A stretch of DNA of 5,411 nt from Methylomonas sp. (GTDB taxonomy: Bacteria > Pseudomonadota > Gammaproteobacteria > Methylococcales > Methylomonadaceae). Each line of letters opens with the position of its first letter. Within the stretch, counting starts at the first letter, position 1. The stretch covers positions 1 to 5,411 of the forward strand of contig JALSLS010000001.1 of NCBI GenBank assembly GCA_026988195.1. Direction: 5' to 3'. Of the stretch, positions 1 to 5,411 are shown piece after piece. The notes below the pieces were generated by a model that saw only the letters and a list, made by a program, of their open reading frames with translations, was not told the origin of the DNA and ran no database searches. The translations under genes and the position numbers were made by a program.

Positions 1-1
1 T

Positions 2-1039
2 AAGCAAAGAAAAGCAGTTGCATTAATTTCAGGTGGGTTAGATTCATTGTTAGCCGCTAGAACCATTATGGATCAAGGCGTACATGTTGAAGGAATCAAC
101 TTTTATACTGGATTTTGTGTAGAAGGGCATACCCATGCAATCAGGAAAAAAGATAAAGCAACGCCTAAAAGAAACAATGCCTTATGGTCTGCTGAGCAAC
201 TTGGTATTAAGTTACATATCGTTGATATAATAGAAGAATATAAAGATGTTCTGATTAATCCTAAGCATGGTTATGGCGCTAATATGAATCCATGCCTAGA
301 TTGTAAAATTTTTATGGTGCATAAAGCCAAAGAATGGATTCAGGAAAATGATTTTGATTTCATTATTACTGGGGAAGTCATTGGTCAACGTCCGATGTCA
401 CAAAGAAAGGACACAATGCCGGTGATTTCTAAAGAATCTGGTGCGGATGACTTATTACTGCGTCCTTTATGTGCACAAAATTTACCCATGACCTTACCTG
501 AGCGTGAAGGCTGGGTTGATCGAGATAAATTACATGACTTTAGTGGTCGTGGCCGTAAGCCACAAATGGCATTGGCAAATGAGTTTGGGTTTGAGGATTT
601 TGCTCAACCCGCTGGAGGCTGTTGCTTTTTAACCGATAAAAGTTACTCTGATAAATTGGTTGATTTATGGTCGGCAAGAGGACGTAAAGAATATGATTTA
701 GATGACATTATGTTATTGAAAGTAGGGCGCCATATTCGACCTAAAAATAACTTCAAGGTTATTGTGGCCAGAGAAGATGGTGAAGCACGTTTTTTACAAG
801 GGTATAAAAAAGATTTTATTAATATGAATTGTGCAAGCCATCGTGGCCCATTAGCTATGGTTGATGGTGCGCCGACGGAAGAAGATTTATTAATAGCGGC
901 ACAAATAACGGCACGATATGGTCAAGGCCGTGATGCAGAAGTGGTAGATGTGACGATAAGAGAAAAAGATGGAGCAGAGCGCATTGTTCAGGTTGTCCCC
1001 TTTAAAGAGGATGAAATTCCTAAAGCGTGGTTTGTATAA
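2..1039 (+). CDS. MnmA/ThiI-like PP-loop ATPase, predicted tRNA thiolation enzyme (5' partial)
   Basis: The frame is open to the left edge and gives 345 visible residues, so only a few N-terminal residues are probably missing. The TTG at 47 is not the start, because the PP-loop SGGLDS (visible residues 10-15) lies upstream of it in frame. This loop binds ATP to adenylate a substrate such as a tRNA uridine before sulfur insertion. MnmA-like landmarks follow: NPCLDC (Cys98, Cys101), TGEVIGQRPMSQ near 123-134, and GGCCF (Cys207, Cys208). Cys101 and Cys208 sit where MnmA has its catalytic cysteine pair. The C-terminal part (about 235-340, starting near LKVGRHIRP) is not the usual MnmA barrel. It resembles the NFACT-R-type RNA-binding domain that I recall attached to some ThiI-like proteins. 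The stop overlaps the start of a TusA-family gene by one base, which supports a sulfur-relay role. The PP-loop class is secure, the exact substrate is not, and classical MnmA or ThiI is unlikely given the C-terminus. Confidence 0.85.
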   Translation, partial: KQRKAVALISGGLDSLLAARTIMDQGVHVEGINFYTGFCVEGHTHAIRKKDKATPKRNNALWSAEQLGIKLHIVDIIEEYKDVLINPKHGYGANMNPCLDCKIFMVHKAKEWIQENDFDFIITGEVIGQRPMSQRKDTMPVISKESGADDLLLRPLCAQNLPMTLPEREGWVDRDKLHDFSGRGRKPQMALANEFGFEDFAQPAGGCCFLTDKSYSDKLVDLWSARGRKEYDLDDIMLLKVGRHIRPKNNFKVIVAREDGEARFLQGYKKDFINMNCASHRGPLAMVDGAPTEEDLLIAAQITARYGQGRDAEVVDVTIREKDGAERIVQVVPFKEDEIPKAWFV

Positions 1040-1263
1040 TGAAGAAGGAAACTTTAAATGCTAAGCGTTTATTATGCCCTTTACCGGTGATTAGAACGCA
1101 GGATAAAGTGAAAACTATGCAAACAGGTGATGTATTAGAAGTTGTGTGTACAGATCCTGGTGTGATGCAGGATATTCCTGCTTGGTGCCGAATAAATGGA
1201 CATAAAGTGCTGGAAACTTTAACGGATGAAATGGAATATACCATTATAGTAGAGGTCGGTTAA
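1039..1263 (+). CDS. TusA-family sulfur carrier protein
   Basis: A 74-residue cytoplasmic protein, the normal size for TusA-family sulfur carriers, which hold a persulfide on one cysteine and pass sulfur to a partner. The family signature CPLP is present with the carrier cysteine at Cys13, followed by the typical LEVVCTDPG strand (33-41), DIPAWC (45-50) and a GHKVL segment (54-58). Cys37 and Cys50 are additional. The ATG at 1039 is preferred over an in-frame GTG at 1027. It forms a TAATG overlap with the preceding stop, which suggests translational coupling, and it gives the usual family N-terminus; there is no strong Shine-Dalgarno sequence of its own. The PP-loop neighbour suggests this protein feeds that enzyme. 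True TusA works with TusBCDE and MnmA, and none of TusBCDE is in the window, so a dedicated paralogue is as likely as the housekeeping TusA. Confidence 0.9.
   Translation: MKKETLNAKRLLCPLPVIRTQDKVKTMQTGDVLEVVCTDPGVMQDIPAWCRINGHKVLETLTDEMEYTIIVEVG
1251..1256 (+). promoter_or_regulatory. Shine-Dalgarno site for the CDF transporter
   Basis: AGAGGT lies 8 bases before the GTG at 1265, inside the last codons of the TusA-family gene. This good match and spacing decide the GTG as the transporter start and indicate co-translation in one mRNA. Confidence 0.6.
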
Positions 1264-1264
1264 G

Positions 1265-2410
1265 GTGGTAGAAAGCTATAATGCTGAACAGGTTTTAAAA
1301 TTAAAAGCCCGGGTTACTTATGTCGGGGCTTTAATTAATATTTTTTTAACCATCATTAAAATTGGTGTAGGTATTGTGGGGCAGTCGGCATCATTAATTG
1401 CAGATGGTATTCACTCTTTATCCGATTTAATTAGTGACCTGTTTGTGATTGTTGCGATTAAGCTAGGCAGTCGGGAAGCTGATCATGATCACCCTTATGG
1501 ACATCGCCGTTTTGAAACCATGGCAACCGTTTTGTTAGGTATAGGCTTGATCGCAGTTGCTACCGGTATTGCATGGGATGCTGTTGAGCGACTATTAGAC
1601 CCAGCAAAACTATTGACTCCAACTAAAGAAACATTAGGGATTGCAGCTGTTTCTATTTTAGCTAATGAGTGGCTGTTTCACTATACAAAAAGAGTGGGTG
1701 AACTGACCCGCTCAAAATTATTATTAGCTAACGCATGGCATCATAGGAGTGATGCTTTTTCATCGGTTGTGGTGCTATTGGGGATTGCCGCTGTTTTATT
1801 AGGGTATCCTCTAGCAGATGCTATCGCAGCTGTTTTGGTGGCAATATTGATTGCTAAAATGGGCTTAGGGTTGGTCTGGGAAAGTATTAATGAACTGGTT
1901 GATACTGCACTTCCAGAAGAGATGGTCAGAGAGATTCGAAGGGTTATTAAGCAAACTAGAGGTGTTCAAAGTATTCATTTGATACGCACCCGACGGATGG
2001 GGGAAGATGCTTGTGTTGATACTCATATAGTTGTTGATGCGCGTATCAGTGTTTCGGAAGGGCATATGATCGGTGATGCTGTTCGGGATAGATTAAAAGC
2101 CGAATTTGATGATATTACGGATGTACTAGTGCATATTGATCCGGAAGATGATGAGTTTAAAGATATATATCAAAAACCAGTTTCACGGGAACAAGTACAG
2201 CAATATTTAGATCAATATTTAGCTAAAAAAATACATACGGTTGATGATTTTAGAATTCATTATCTTGATGGTTTGTTAGAAGTTGAAGTGGTTTTACCTC
2301 ATGGAGTTTTTAATGATGTAGAGCAAGTCGAATGGATTAAAAAACAGTGTACACAGATGGAAAAAGATATTGATCAGATTTCTAAAGTGTATGTATTTTT
2401 TAAGGCATAG
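1265..2410 (+). CDS. YiiP/FieF-like cation diffusion facilitator (Zn/Fe-type efflux) with extra C-terminal domain
   Basis: An inner-membrane divalent metal/proton antiporter of 381 residues that probably exports Zn2+ and possibly Fe2+, Cd2+ or Co2+. Six hydrophobic segments lie near residues 18-38, 41-67, 86-104, 122-138, 163-179 and 182-204. Aligned by eye with E. coli YiiP, all its zinc ligands have counterparts. Transport site A is His50, Asp54, His159 and Asp163 (HxxxD in both helices 2 and 5, unlike the DxxxD of Mn-type members). Site B is Asp73, His76 and His80 (HPYGHRRFE). The cytoplasmic binuclear site is His238, His254, His267, His290 and Asp292, in the ZT-dimer domain (about 215-295). 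YiiP is about 300 residues long, but this protein continues for about 80 more, and that tail looks like a second, divergent copy of the ferredoxin-like dimer domain (about 305-380). The GTG start is one base after the previous stop and has a good ribosome site. Nothing nearby identifies the metal. Confidence 0.92.
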   Translation: MVESYNAEQVLKLKARVTYVGALINIFLTIIKIGVGIVGQSASLIADGIHSLSDLISDLFVIVAIKLGSREADHDHPYGHRRFETMATVLLGIGLIAVATGIAWDAVERLLDPAKLLTPTKETLGIAAVSILANEWLFHYTKRVGELTRSKLLLANAWHHRSDAFSSVVVLLGIAAVLLGYPLADAIAAVLVAILIAKMGLGLVWESINELVDTALPEEMVREIRRVIKQTRGVQSIHLIRTRRMGEDACVDTHIVVDARISVSEGHMIGDAVRDRLKAEFDDITDVLVHIDPEDDEFKDIYQKPVSREQVQQYLDQYLAKKIHTVDDFRIHYLDGLLEVEVVLPHGVFNDVEQVEWIKKQCTQMEKDIDQISKVYVFFKA

Positions 2411-2415
2411 AATAT

Positions 2416-2422
2416 AAGAGAG
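2416..2422 (+). promoter_or_regulatory. Shine-Dalgarno site for argJ
   Basis: AAGAGAG lies 9 bases before the argJ ATG at 2432, in the 21-base gap after the transporter stop. The gap is too short for an obvious separate promoter or terminator, so argJ is probably read from the upstream transcript. Confidence 0.5.
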
Positions 2423-2431
2423 CGATTTTAA

Positions 2432-3646
2432 ATGGCAGTAGGAAATGTAGAATTCCCCAAAATGAAACCCATTGCAGGGATTAAGTTAGGCACTAGCAAT
2501 GCAGGCATCAAGCAAACAGAGCGGGATGATATTCTTGTTGTGGAAATGGTAGAAGGGGCTGTCTGCGCGGGCGTTTTTACGCAAAATGCTTTTTGTGCAG
2601 CTCCCGTACATGTGGCTAAAGAGAATCTTAAGCATAGTCCTCGCTGGCTATTGATTAATTCAGGCAATGCCAATGCGGGTACTGGTAAGCAAGGGATGCT
2701 TGATGCTAAAGCGAGTTGCTCTTATGTGGCATCGGCAGTAATGGGTGATGCTGATAAAGTATTACCTTTTTCAACGGGCATTATAGGTGAAAACCTACCG
2801 GTAGAAAAAATTGAAAAGGCTTTGCCGGAAGCGGTTTCAAATCTGCAGCAAGACAATTGGATGCAAGCAGCAAATGCCATTATGACCACCGACACTTTTG
2901 CAAAAGGTGCATCAATCACGATAGAGTTGGGTGGTTGCCCAGTGACCTTAACAGGTATTTCAAAAGGGGCTGGGATGATTCAACCTAATATGGCGACCAT
3001 GTTAGGGTTTGTTGCGACAGATGCGAAAATCAGTCAAAGTTTATTGCAGAAATGTTTATCTTTAGCAGCAGAGCAATCTTTTAACCGGATTACGGTTGAC
3101 GGCGATACCTCAACAAATGATGCCTGTATTTTAATGGCCACAGGCTGTTCAATGGCCGCTGAAATAACCGAAGGAAGTGTGCATTATCATGTGTTTTTAA
3201 AAGGCGTGATGGATATTTGCAAACGATTAGCTGAACTTATTGTAAGAGATGGGGAGGGTGCAACCAAGCTTATGCATATTTGTGTTGAACAGGCGAAAAA
3301 TGATGCGGAAGCGGTATTGGTTGCAAAAACAATTGCTCATTCACCTTTGGTTAAAACTGCTTTTTTTGCCAGCGATCCTAATTGGGGGCGTATCTTAGCC
3401 GCTGTTGGGCGCTCGGAAATTGAGCAAATGGATTTGGATAAAGTTGAGATTTATTTGGATGATGTTTGTATTGTCCAAAAAGGCGGTCGTGCAGAAAGCT
3501 ATACAGAAGAGCGGGGCCAACAAGTGATGAATAAAGAAGAAATTCTTATTCGGGTGGTTTTAGCTCGTGGAAGTGCAATGCAAGAAGTGCTAACGTGTGA
3601 TCTATCTTATGACTATGTAAAAATCAACGCAGAGTATCGAACATAA
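2432..3646 (+). CDS. argJ: Glutamate N-acetyltransferase / ornithine acetyltransferase ArgJ
   Basis: A cytoplasmic enzyme of the cyclic arginine pathway. It moves the acetyl group from N-acetylornithine to glutamate, releasing ornithine and regenerating N-acetylglutamate; bifunctional forms also use acetyl-CoA. At 404 residues it is full length. It is made as a precursor that cleaves itself within NMATML, here between Ala188 and Thr189, giving an alpha chain (1-188) and a beta chain whose new N-terminal Thr189 is the nucleophile. Other family landmarks are INSGNANAGTG (76-85), the STG oxyanion region (Thr115, Gly116), MTTDT (151-155), Lys178 in GISKGAGMI, DGDTSTNDAC (223-232), RDGEGATK (272-279), SDPNWGRILAAVGR (314-327) and the C-terminal KINAEYRT. 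It reads like gammaproteobacterial ArgJ throughout, with no broken site. Sequence alone does not decide whether it is mono- or bifunctional. The Nudix/TenI-like gene follows after 15 bases, as in Pseudomonas, where secA precedes argJ instead of the transporter seen here. Confidence 0.97.
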   Translation: MAVGNVEFPKMKPIAGIKLGTSNAGIKQTERDDILVVEMVEGAVCAGVFTQNAFCAAPVHVAKENLKHSPRWLLINSGNANAGTGKQGMLDAKASCSYVASAVMGDADKVLPFSTGIIGENLPVEKIEKALPEAVSNLQQDNWMQAANAIMTTDTFAKGASITIELGGCPVTLTGISKGAGMIQPNMATMLGFVATDAKISQSLLQKCLSLAAEQSFNRITVDGDTSTNDACILMATGCSMAAEITEGSVHYHVFLKGVMDICKRLAELIVRDGEGATKLMHICVEQAKNDAEAVLVAKTIAHSPLVKTAFFASDPNWGRILAAVGRSEIEQMDLDKVEIYLDDVCIVQKGGRAESYTEERGQQVMNKEEILIRVVLARGSAMQEVLTCDLSYDYVKINAEYRT

Positions 3647-3661
3647 CCCCAAAAACCAAAG

Positions 3662-4591
3662 ATGAATAAATACCTACAGGTAGCTGTTGGGGTTATTAAA
3701 GATAAAACAGGGAATGTTTTAATCTCTTTACGGCATGATAAAGCACACCAAGGTGGTTTGTGGGAATTTCCGGGCGGTAAAGTTGAATCTGGAGAAACCG
3801 TAGAACAGGCTCTAGCCAGAGAATTAAAAGAAGAGTTAGATATATCAGTAGGAGACCTCTCTCCTCTTATCCAAATCAAACATCAATATACTGACTTAAA
3901 TGTATTACTTGATGTTTGGACAGTTTCAAGTTTTTCAGGGCAAGCTAAAGGCTGTGAAGGCCAAGAAATAAAATGGGTGAGTCAGAATGAGTTATCTGAT
4001 TACTGTTTTCCTGAGGCTAATATTCCCATTATTGCGGCTGCAAAATTACCTGCTGAGTATGCCATTTTAAATGCGGGAAATTTAGCTGATTGTATTAAAG
4101 ATTTAGAGATTATCCTCAATAAAGGGATAAAGCTTATTCAAGCGCGAATCAAATTATTATCTGCTGCTGAAGTTAATCAGTTTATTGAATTAGCCCAGCC
4201 TTTATGCCAACAGCAAGGTGCTCAGTTGCTTATTAATTCTGCCGTAGCTAATGCCAGTCAATTAAGAGCTGATGGACTGCATTTGACCTCAACTAATTTA
4301 ATGGCATTAACTGAGAGGCCATCTGCTTATTCTTGGGTGGCTGCATCTTGCCATAATCAGCAAGAATTAAAACAGGCCGAAAAAATAGGATTGGATTTTG
4401 TTGTTATTGCCCCAGTCTTAGCAACGCAAACACACCCTGATACTGAGCCGTTGGGTTGGAATGTATTTAGAGAATTAGTGAGTAGTGCTAATATTCCTAT
4501 TTATGCTTTAGGGGGAATGCAGCCAGAACACCTGCAACTTGCTAAATCTTCTGGCGCGCAAGGTATTGCTGGGATTAGTTGTTTTAATTGA
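3662..4591 (+). CDS. Nudix hydrolase (MutT-like) fused to a TenI/ThiE-like domain
   Basis: A 309-residue cytoplasmic two-domain protein. The N-terminal Nudix domain (about 1-130) carries a full Nudix box at residues 39-61: Gly39, Glu45, Arg53, Glu54, Glu57 and Glu58 fit GX5EX7REUXEEXGU, except that the second-last position is Asp60 instead of Gly. The WEFPGGK context (34-40) is MutT-like, so cleansing of 8-oxo-dGTP or a related oxidised nucleotide is the best guess. The C-terminal domain (about 131-309) has the thiamine-phosphate-synthase fold signature: IQARIK (159-164), LLIN (189-192), GLHL (205-208), SCH (229-231), APVLATQT (250-257) and ALGGM (282-286). However, the usual Asn-Asp pair reads Asn192-Ser193 and the usual TxTK reads TQTH (255-258), so TMP synthase activity is doubtful. 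This fused architecture next to argJ is known in gammaproteobacteria, often annotated simply as MutT or a Nudix family hydrolase. No clear Shine-Dalgarno sequence precedes the ATG, so translation may depend on argJ. Confidence 0.9.
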   Translation: MNKYLQVAVGVIKDKTGNVLISLRHDKAHQGGLWEFPGGKVESGETVEQALARELKEELDISVGDLSPLIQIKHQYTDLNVLLDVWTVSSFSGQAKGCEGQEIKWVSQNELSDYCFPEANIPIIAAAKLPAEYAILNAGNLADCIKDLEIILNKGIKLIQARIKLLSAAEVNQFIELAQPLCQQQGAQLLINSAVANASQLRADGLHLTSTNLMALTERPSAYSWVAASCHNQQELKQAEKIGLDFVVIAPVLATQTHPDTEPLGWNVFRELVSSANIPIYALGGMQPEHLQLAKSSGAQGIAGISCFN

Positions 4592-4592
4592 T

Positions 4593-4620
4593 AAAAAGTA
4601 ACTGTCGCTCATAGCTACTT
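4593..4620 (-). terminator. Candidate intrinsic terminator for the minus-strand reductase gene
   Basis: The arms AAGTA (4596-4600) and TACTT (4616-4620) pair. Inside, after one mismatch, CTGT (4602-4605) pairs with ATAG (4611-4614) including one G-T wobble, closing a 5-base loop. Read on the minus strand, the hairpin runs into TTTTT (complement of 4593-4597), in the right place after the reductase stop at 4662. The stem is AT-rich and imperfect, so it is weak. On the plus strand no T-run follows, so it should not terminate the argJ-side transcript. The rest of the 70-base convergent gap (4592-4661) shows no stronger structure. Confidence 0.35.
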
Positions 4621-4661
4621 CTCTCCTCTCGGTTAGCCTGCTTTTATTCCATGCCCGATCC

Positions 4662-5411
4662 TTAAGAAGAAACAAAACGTTCACTATAGATATGATCTTT
4701 ATTTACCCCAGCTTCTAATGCAGTATGAGTGGCTGATTCGACTAAAATAGGTGGGCCACAAAGGTATACATCTATTTCTGAACCGTTTTTATCAAGAAAA
4801 TCTTTAAACGCATCAACAGGTGTCCCTATAAATCCTTGCCAATTGTTTTCTGGTTTCCATACGCAAATTTCAATACTTAATTGAGGCAAGCTTTGTTGCA
4901 GTGTTGCCAGTTCTTCCTGACAGAGGATCTCTGCTTCGTTATTAATCCCTAATAATAAGTGGCTCGGGTGGTCTTCTGCCCATTCAGCCATTCTATTAAG
5001 GATCGATAAGAAAGGGGATATCCCCGTGCCGCCCGCAATAAAACAACGAGGGTTTGAACTTTGCTTGTTAAGCACAAAAGCACCTGAAGGAGCATGAACT
5101 AAAACAGTTTTACCAGTAGCATTATTTTGTAAAAACTCAGAAAATTTACCATGGGGTTGTAAACGAATTAAAAACTCTAAACGTCCCTCCCAATTTGGAA
5201 TATTAGCTATAGAATACGCTCGCATTAAATTTAAATCTTCGATTTCTAATTCAACAAATTGCCCTGGTTCAAAATCAAATGCTAAGCCTACTTCAGGGTC
5301 ATCCTGTAATTGTAAAGTGACCTTAAGTGTACGTGCTGCAATTTGATCAATGCTGATAATTTCAGCATTTCTTGGCGCTGTTAGGGTTTGCTGAATACAC
5401 TCAGCATCATA
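4662..5411 (-). CDS. MmoC-like FAD/NAD(P)H oxidoreductase, reductase component of a monooxygenase (5' partial)
   Basis: The C-terminal 249 residues of a flavoprotein reductase. The frame stays open to the right edge, so the ATG at 5225 is internal: it would split the FAD motif RAYS (visible residues 64-67) from its preceding beta-barrel strands, including FEPGQFVEL (about 50-58). The FAD-binding barrel spans about 12-115. The NAD(P) domain (about 120-249) has the GGTGISP nucleotide loop (127-133) and CGPP (218-221), and the chain ends in IYSERF. Such enzymes pass electrons from NAD(P)H through FAD to a [2Fe-2S] centre and then to an oxygenase. Segments such as ANIPNWEGRLEFLIR, CVW, GTPVDA and YLCGPP match, from memory, soluble methane monooxygenase reductase MmoC better than phenol hydroxylase or benzoate dioxygenase reductases. 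The N-terminal ferredoxin domain expected in MmoC would lie outside, so it is unproven. It converges on the argJ-side genes. The reductase class is secure; assignment to methane oxidation is not. Confidence 0.85.
   Translation of the reverse strand, partial: YDAECIQQTLTAPRNAEIISIDQIAARTLKVTLQLQDDPEVGLAFDFEPGQFVELEIEDLNLMRAYSIANIPNWEGRLEFLIRLQPHGKFSEFLQNNATGKTVLVHAPSGAFVLNKQSSNPRCFIAGGTGISPFLSILNRMAEWAEDHPSHLLLGINNEAEILCQEELATLQQSLPQLSIEICVWKPENNWQGFIGTPVDAFKDFLDKNGSEIDVYLCGPPILVESATHTALEAGVNKDHIYSERFVSS

Noticed and set aside
1027..1038. GTG at 1027 as the start of the TusA-family gene
   Set aside because: It would add four residues inside the previous gene without a ribosome site; the ATG at 1039 overlapping the stop is the more usual coupled start.
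1020..1244. Minus-strand open frame of 74 codons
   Set aside because: Lies opposite the TusA-family gene, whose CPxP motif and family length are clear; its own translation shows no recognisable domain.
1865..2065. Minus-strand open frame of 66 codons
   Set aside because: Fully inside the CDF transporter on the other strand, across conserved zinc-site codons, and no ribosome site or motif supports it.
2428..2919. Two minus-strand open frames (2428-2673 and 2722-2919)
   Set aside because: Both are antisense to the conserved N-terminal half of argJ and encode no recognisable protein.
3613..3879. Minus-strand open frame of 88 codons
   Set aside because: Antisense to the Nudix box region and the end of argJ, and its translation has no family resemblance.
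4627..4640. Possible plus-strand terminator hairpin around GGTTAGCC followed by CTTTTATT
   Set aside because: Only two or three base pairs can form, too weak to call an intrinsic terminator despite the nearby T-run.
5223..5225. ATG (minus strand) as the start of the reductase
   Set aside because: It falls directly before the RAYS FAD motif, and the preceding in-frame 62 codons encode the expected first strands of the FAD-binding barrel, including FEPGQF.

Overview
The window looks like a piece of an AT-rich (roughly 40% G+C by eye) gammaproteobacterial chromosome, possibly from a methane- or hydrocarbon-oxidising lineage such as Methylococcales. Three things point there: an argJ followed directly by a Nudix/thiamine-phosphate-synthase-like fusion gene (a pairing I know from gammaproteobacteria such as Pseudomonas), an ArgJ protein that reads end to end like the gammaproteobacterial version, and a convergent flavoprotein reductase whose sequence closely recalls MmoC, the soluble methane monooxygenase reductase. 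The taxonomic call is inference. No RNA gene, CRISPR array, insertion sequence or clear repeat is visible, and no gene-free stretch exceeds about 70 bases.

Positions 2-4591 hold five tightly packed plus-strand genes that look like one transcription unit. (1) A PP-loop ATPase of the MnmA/ThiI-like class, cut at its 5' end by the window edge. Its SGGLDS nucleotide-binding loop lies at positions 29-46, so the apparent TTG start at 47 is not real. (2) A TusA-family sulfur carrier whose ATG overlaps the stop of gene 1 by one base. (3) A YiiP/FieF-like cation diffusion facilitator with all three zinc sites recognisable and an extra C-terminal domain. (4) argJ, the ornithine/glutamate acetyltransferase of arginine synthesis. 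(5) A Nudix hydrolase fused to a TenI/ThiE-like domain.

Genes 1 and 2 probably form a sulfur-relay pair in which the TusA-like protein passes persulfide sulfur to the PP-loop enzyme for thiolation of a tRNA or a related substrate. The transporter, argJ and the Nudix fusion have no obvious metabolic link to that pair and may simply share housekeeping expression.

Positions 4662-5411 hold, on the minus strand, the C-terminal 249 residues of an FAD/NAD(P)H oxidoreductase, cut by the right edge. Its expected N-terminal [2Fe-2S] domain and operon partners lie beyond the window. The 70-base convergent gap contains a modest hairpin with a T-run in the minus-strand direction only, a candidate terminator for the reductase.

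I see no clear-cut novel system. The points most worth a second look are the PP-loop/TusA pair, the duplicated C-terminal domain of the metal transporter, the altered active site of the TenI-like domain, and the identity of the gene cluster beyond the right edge.
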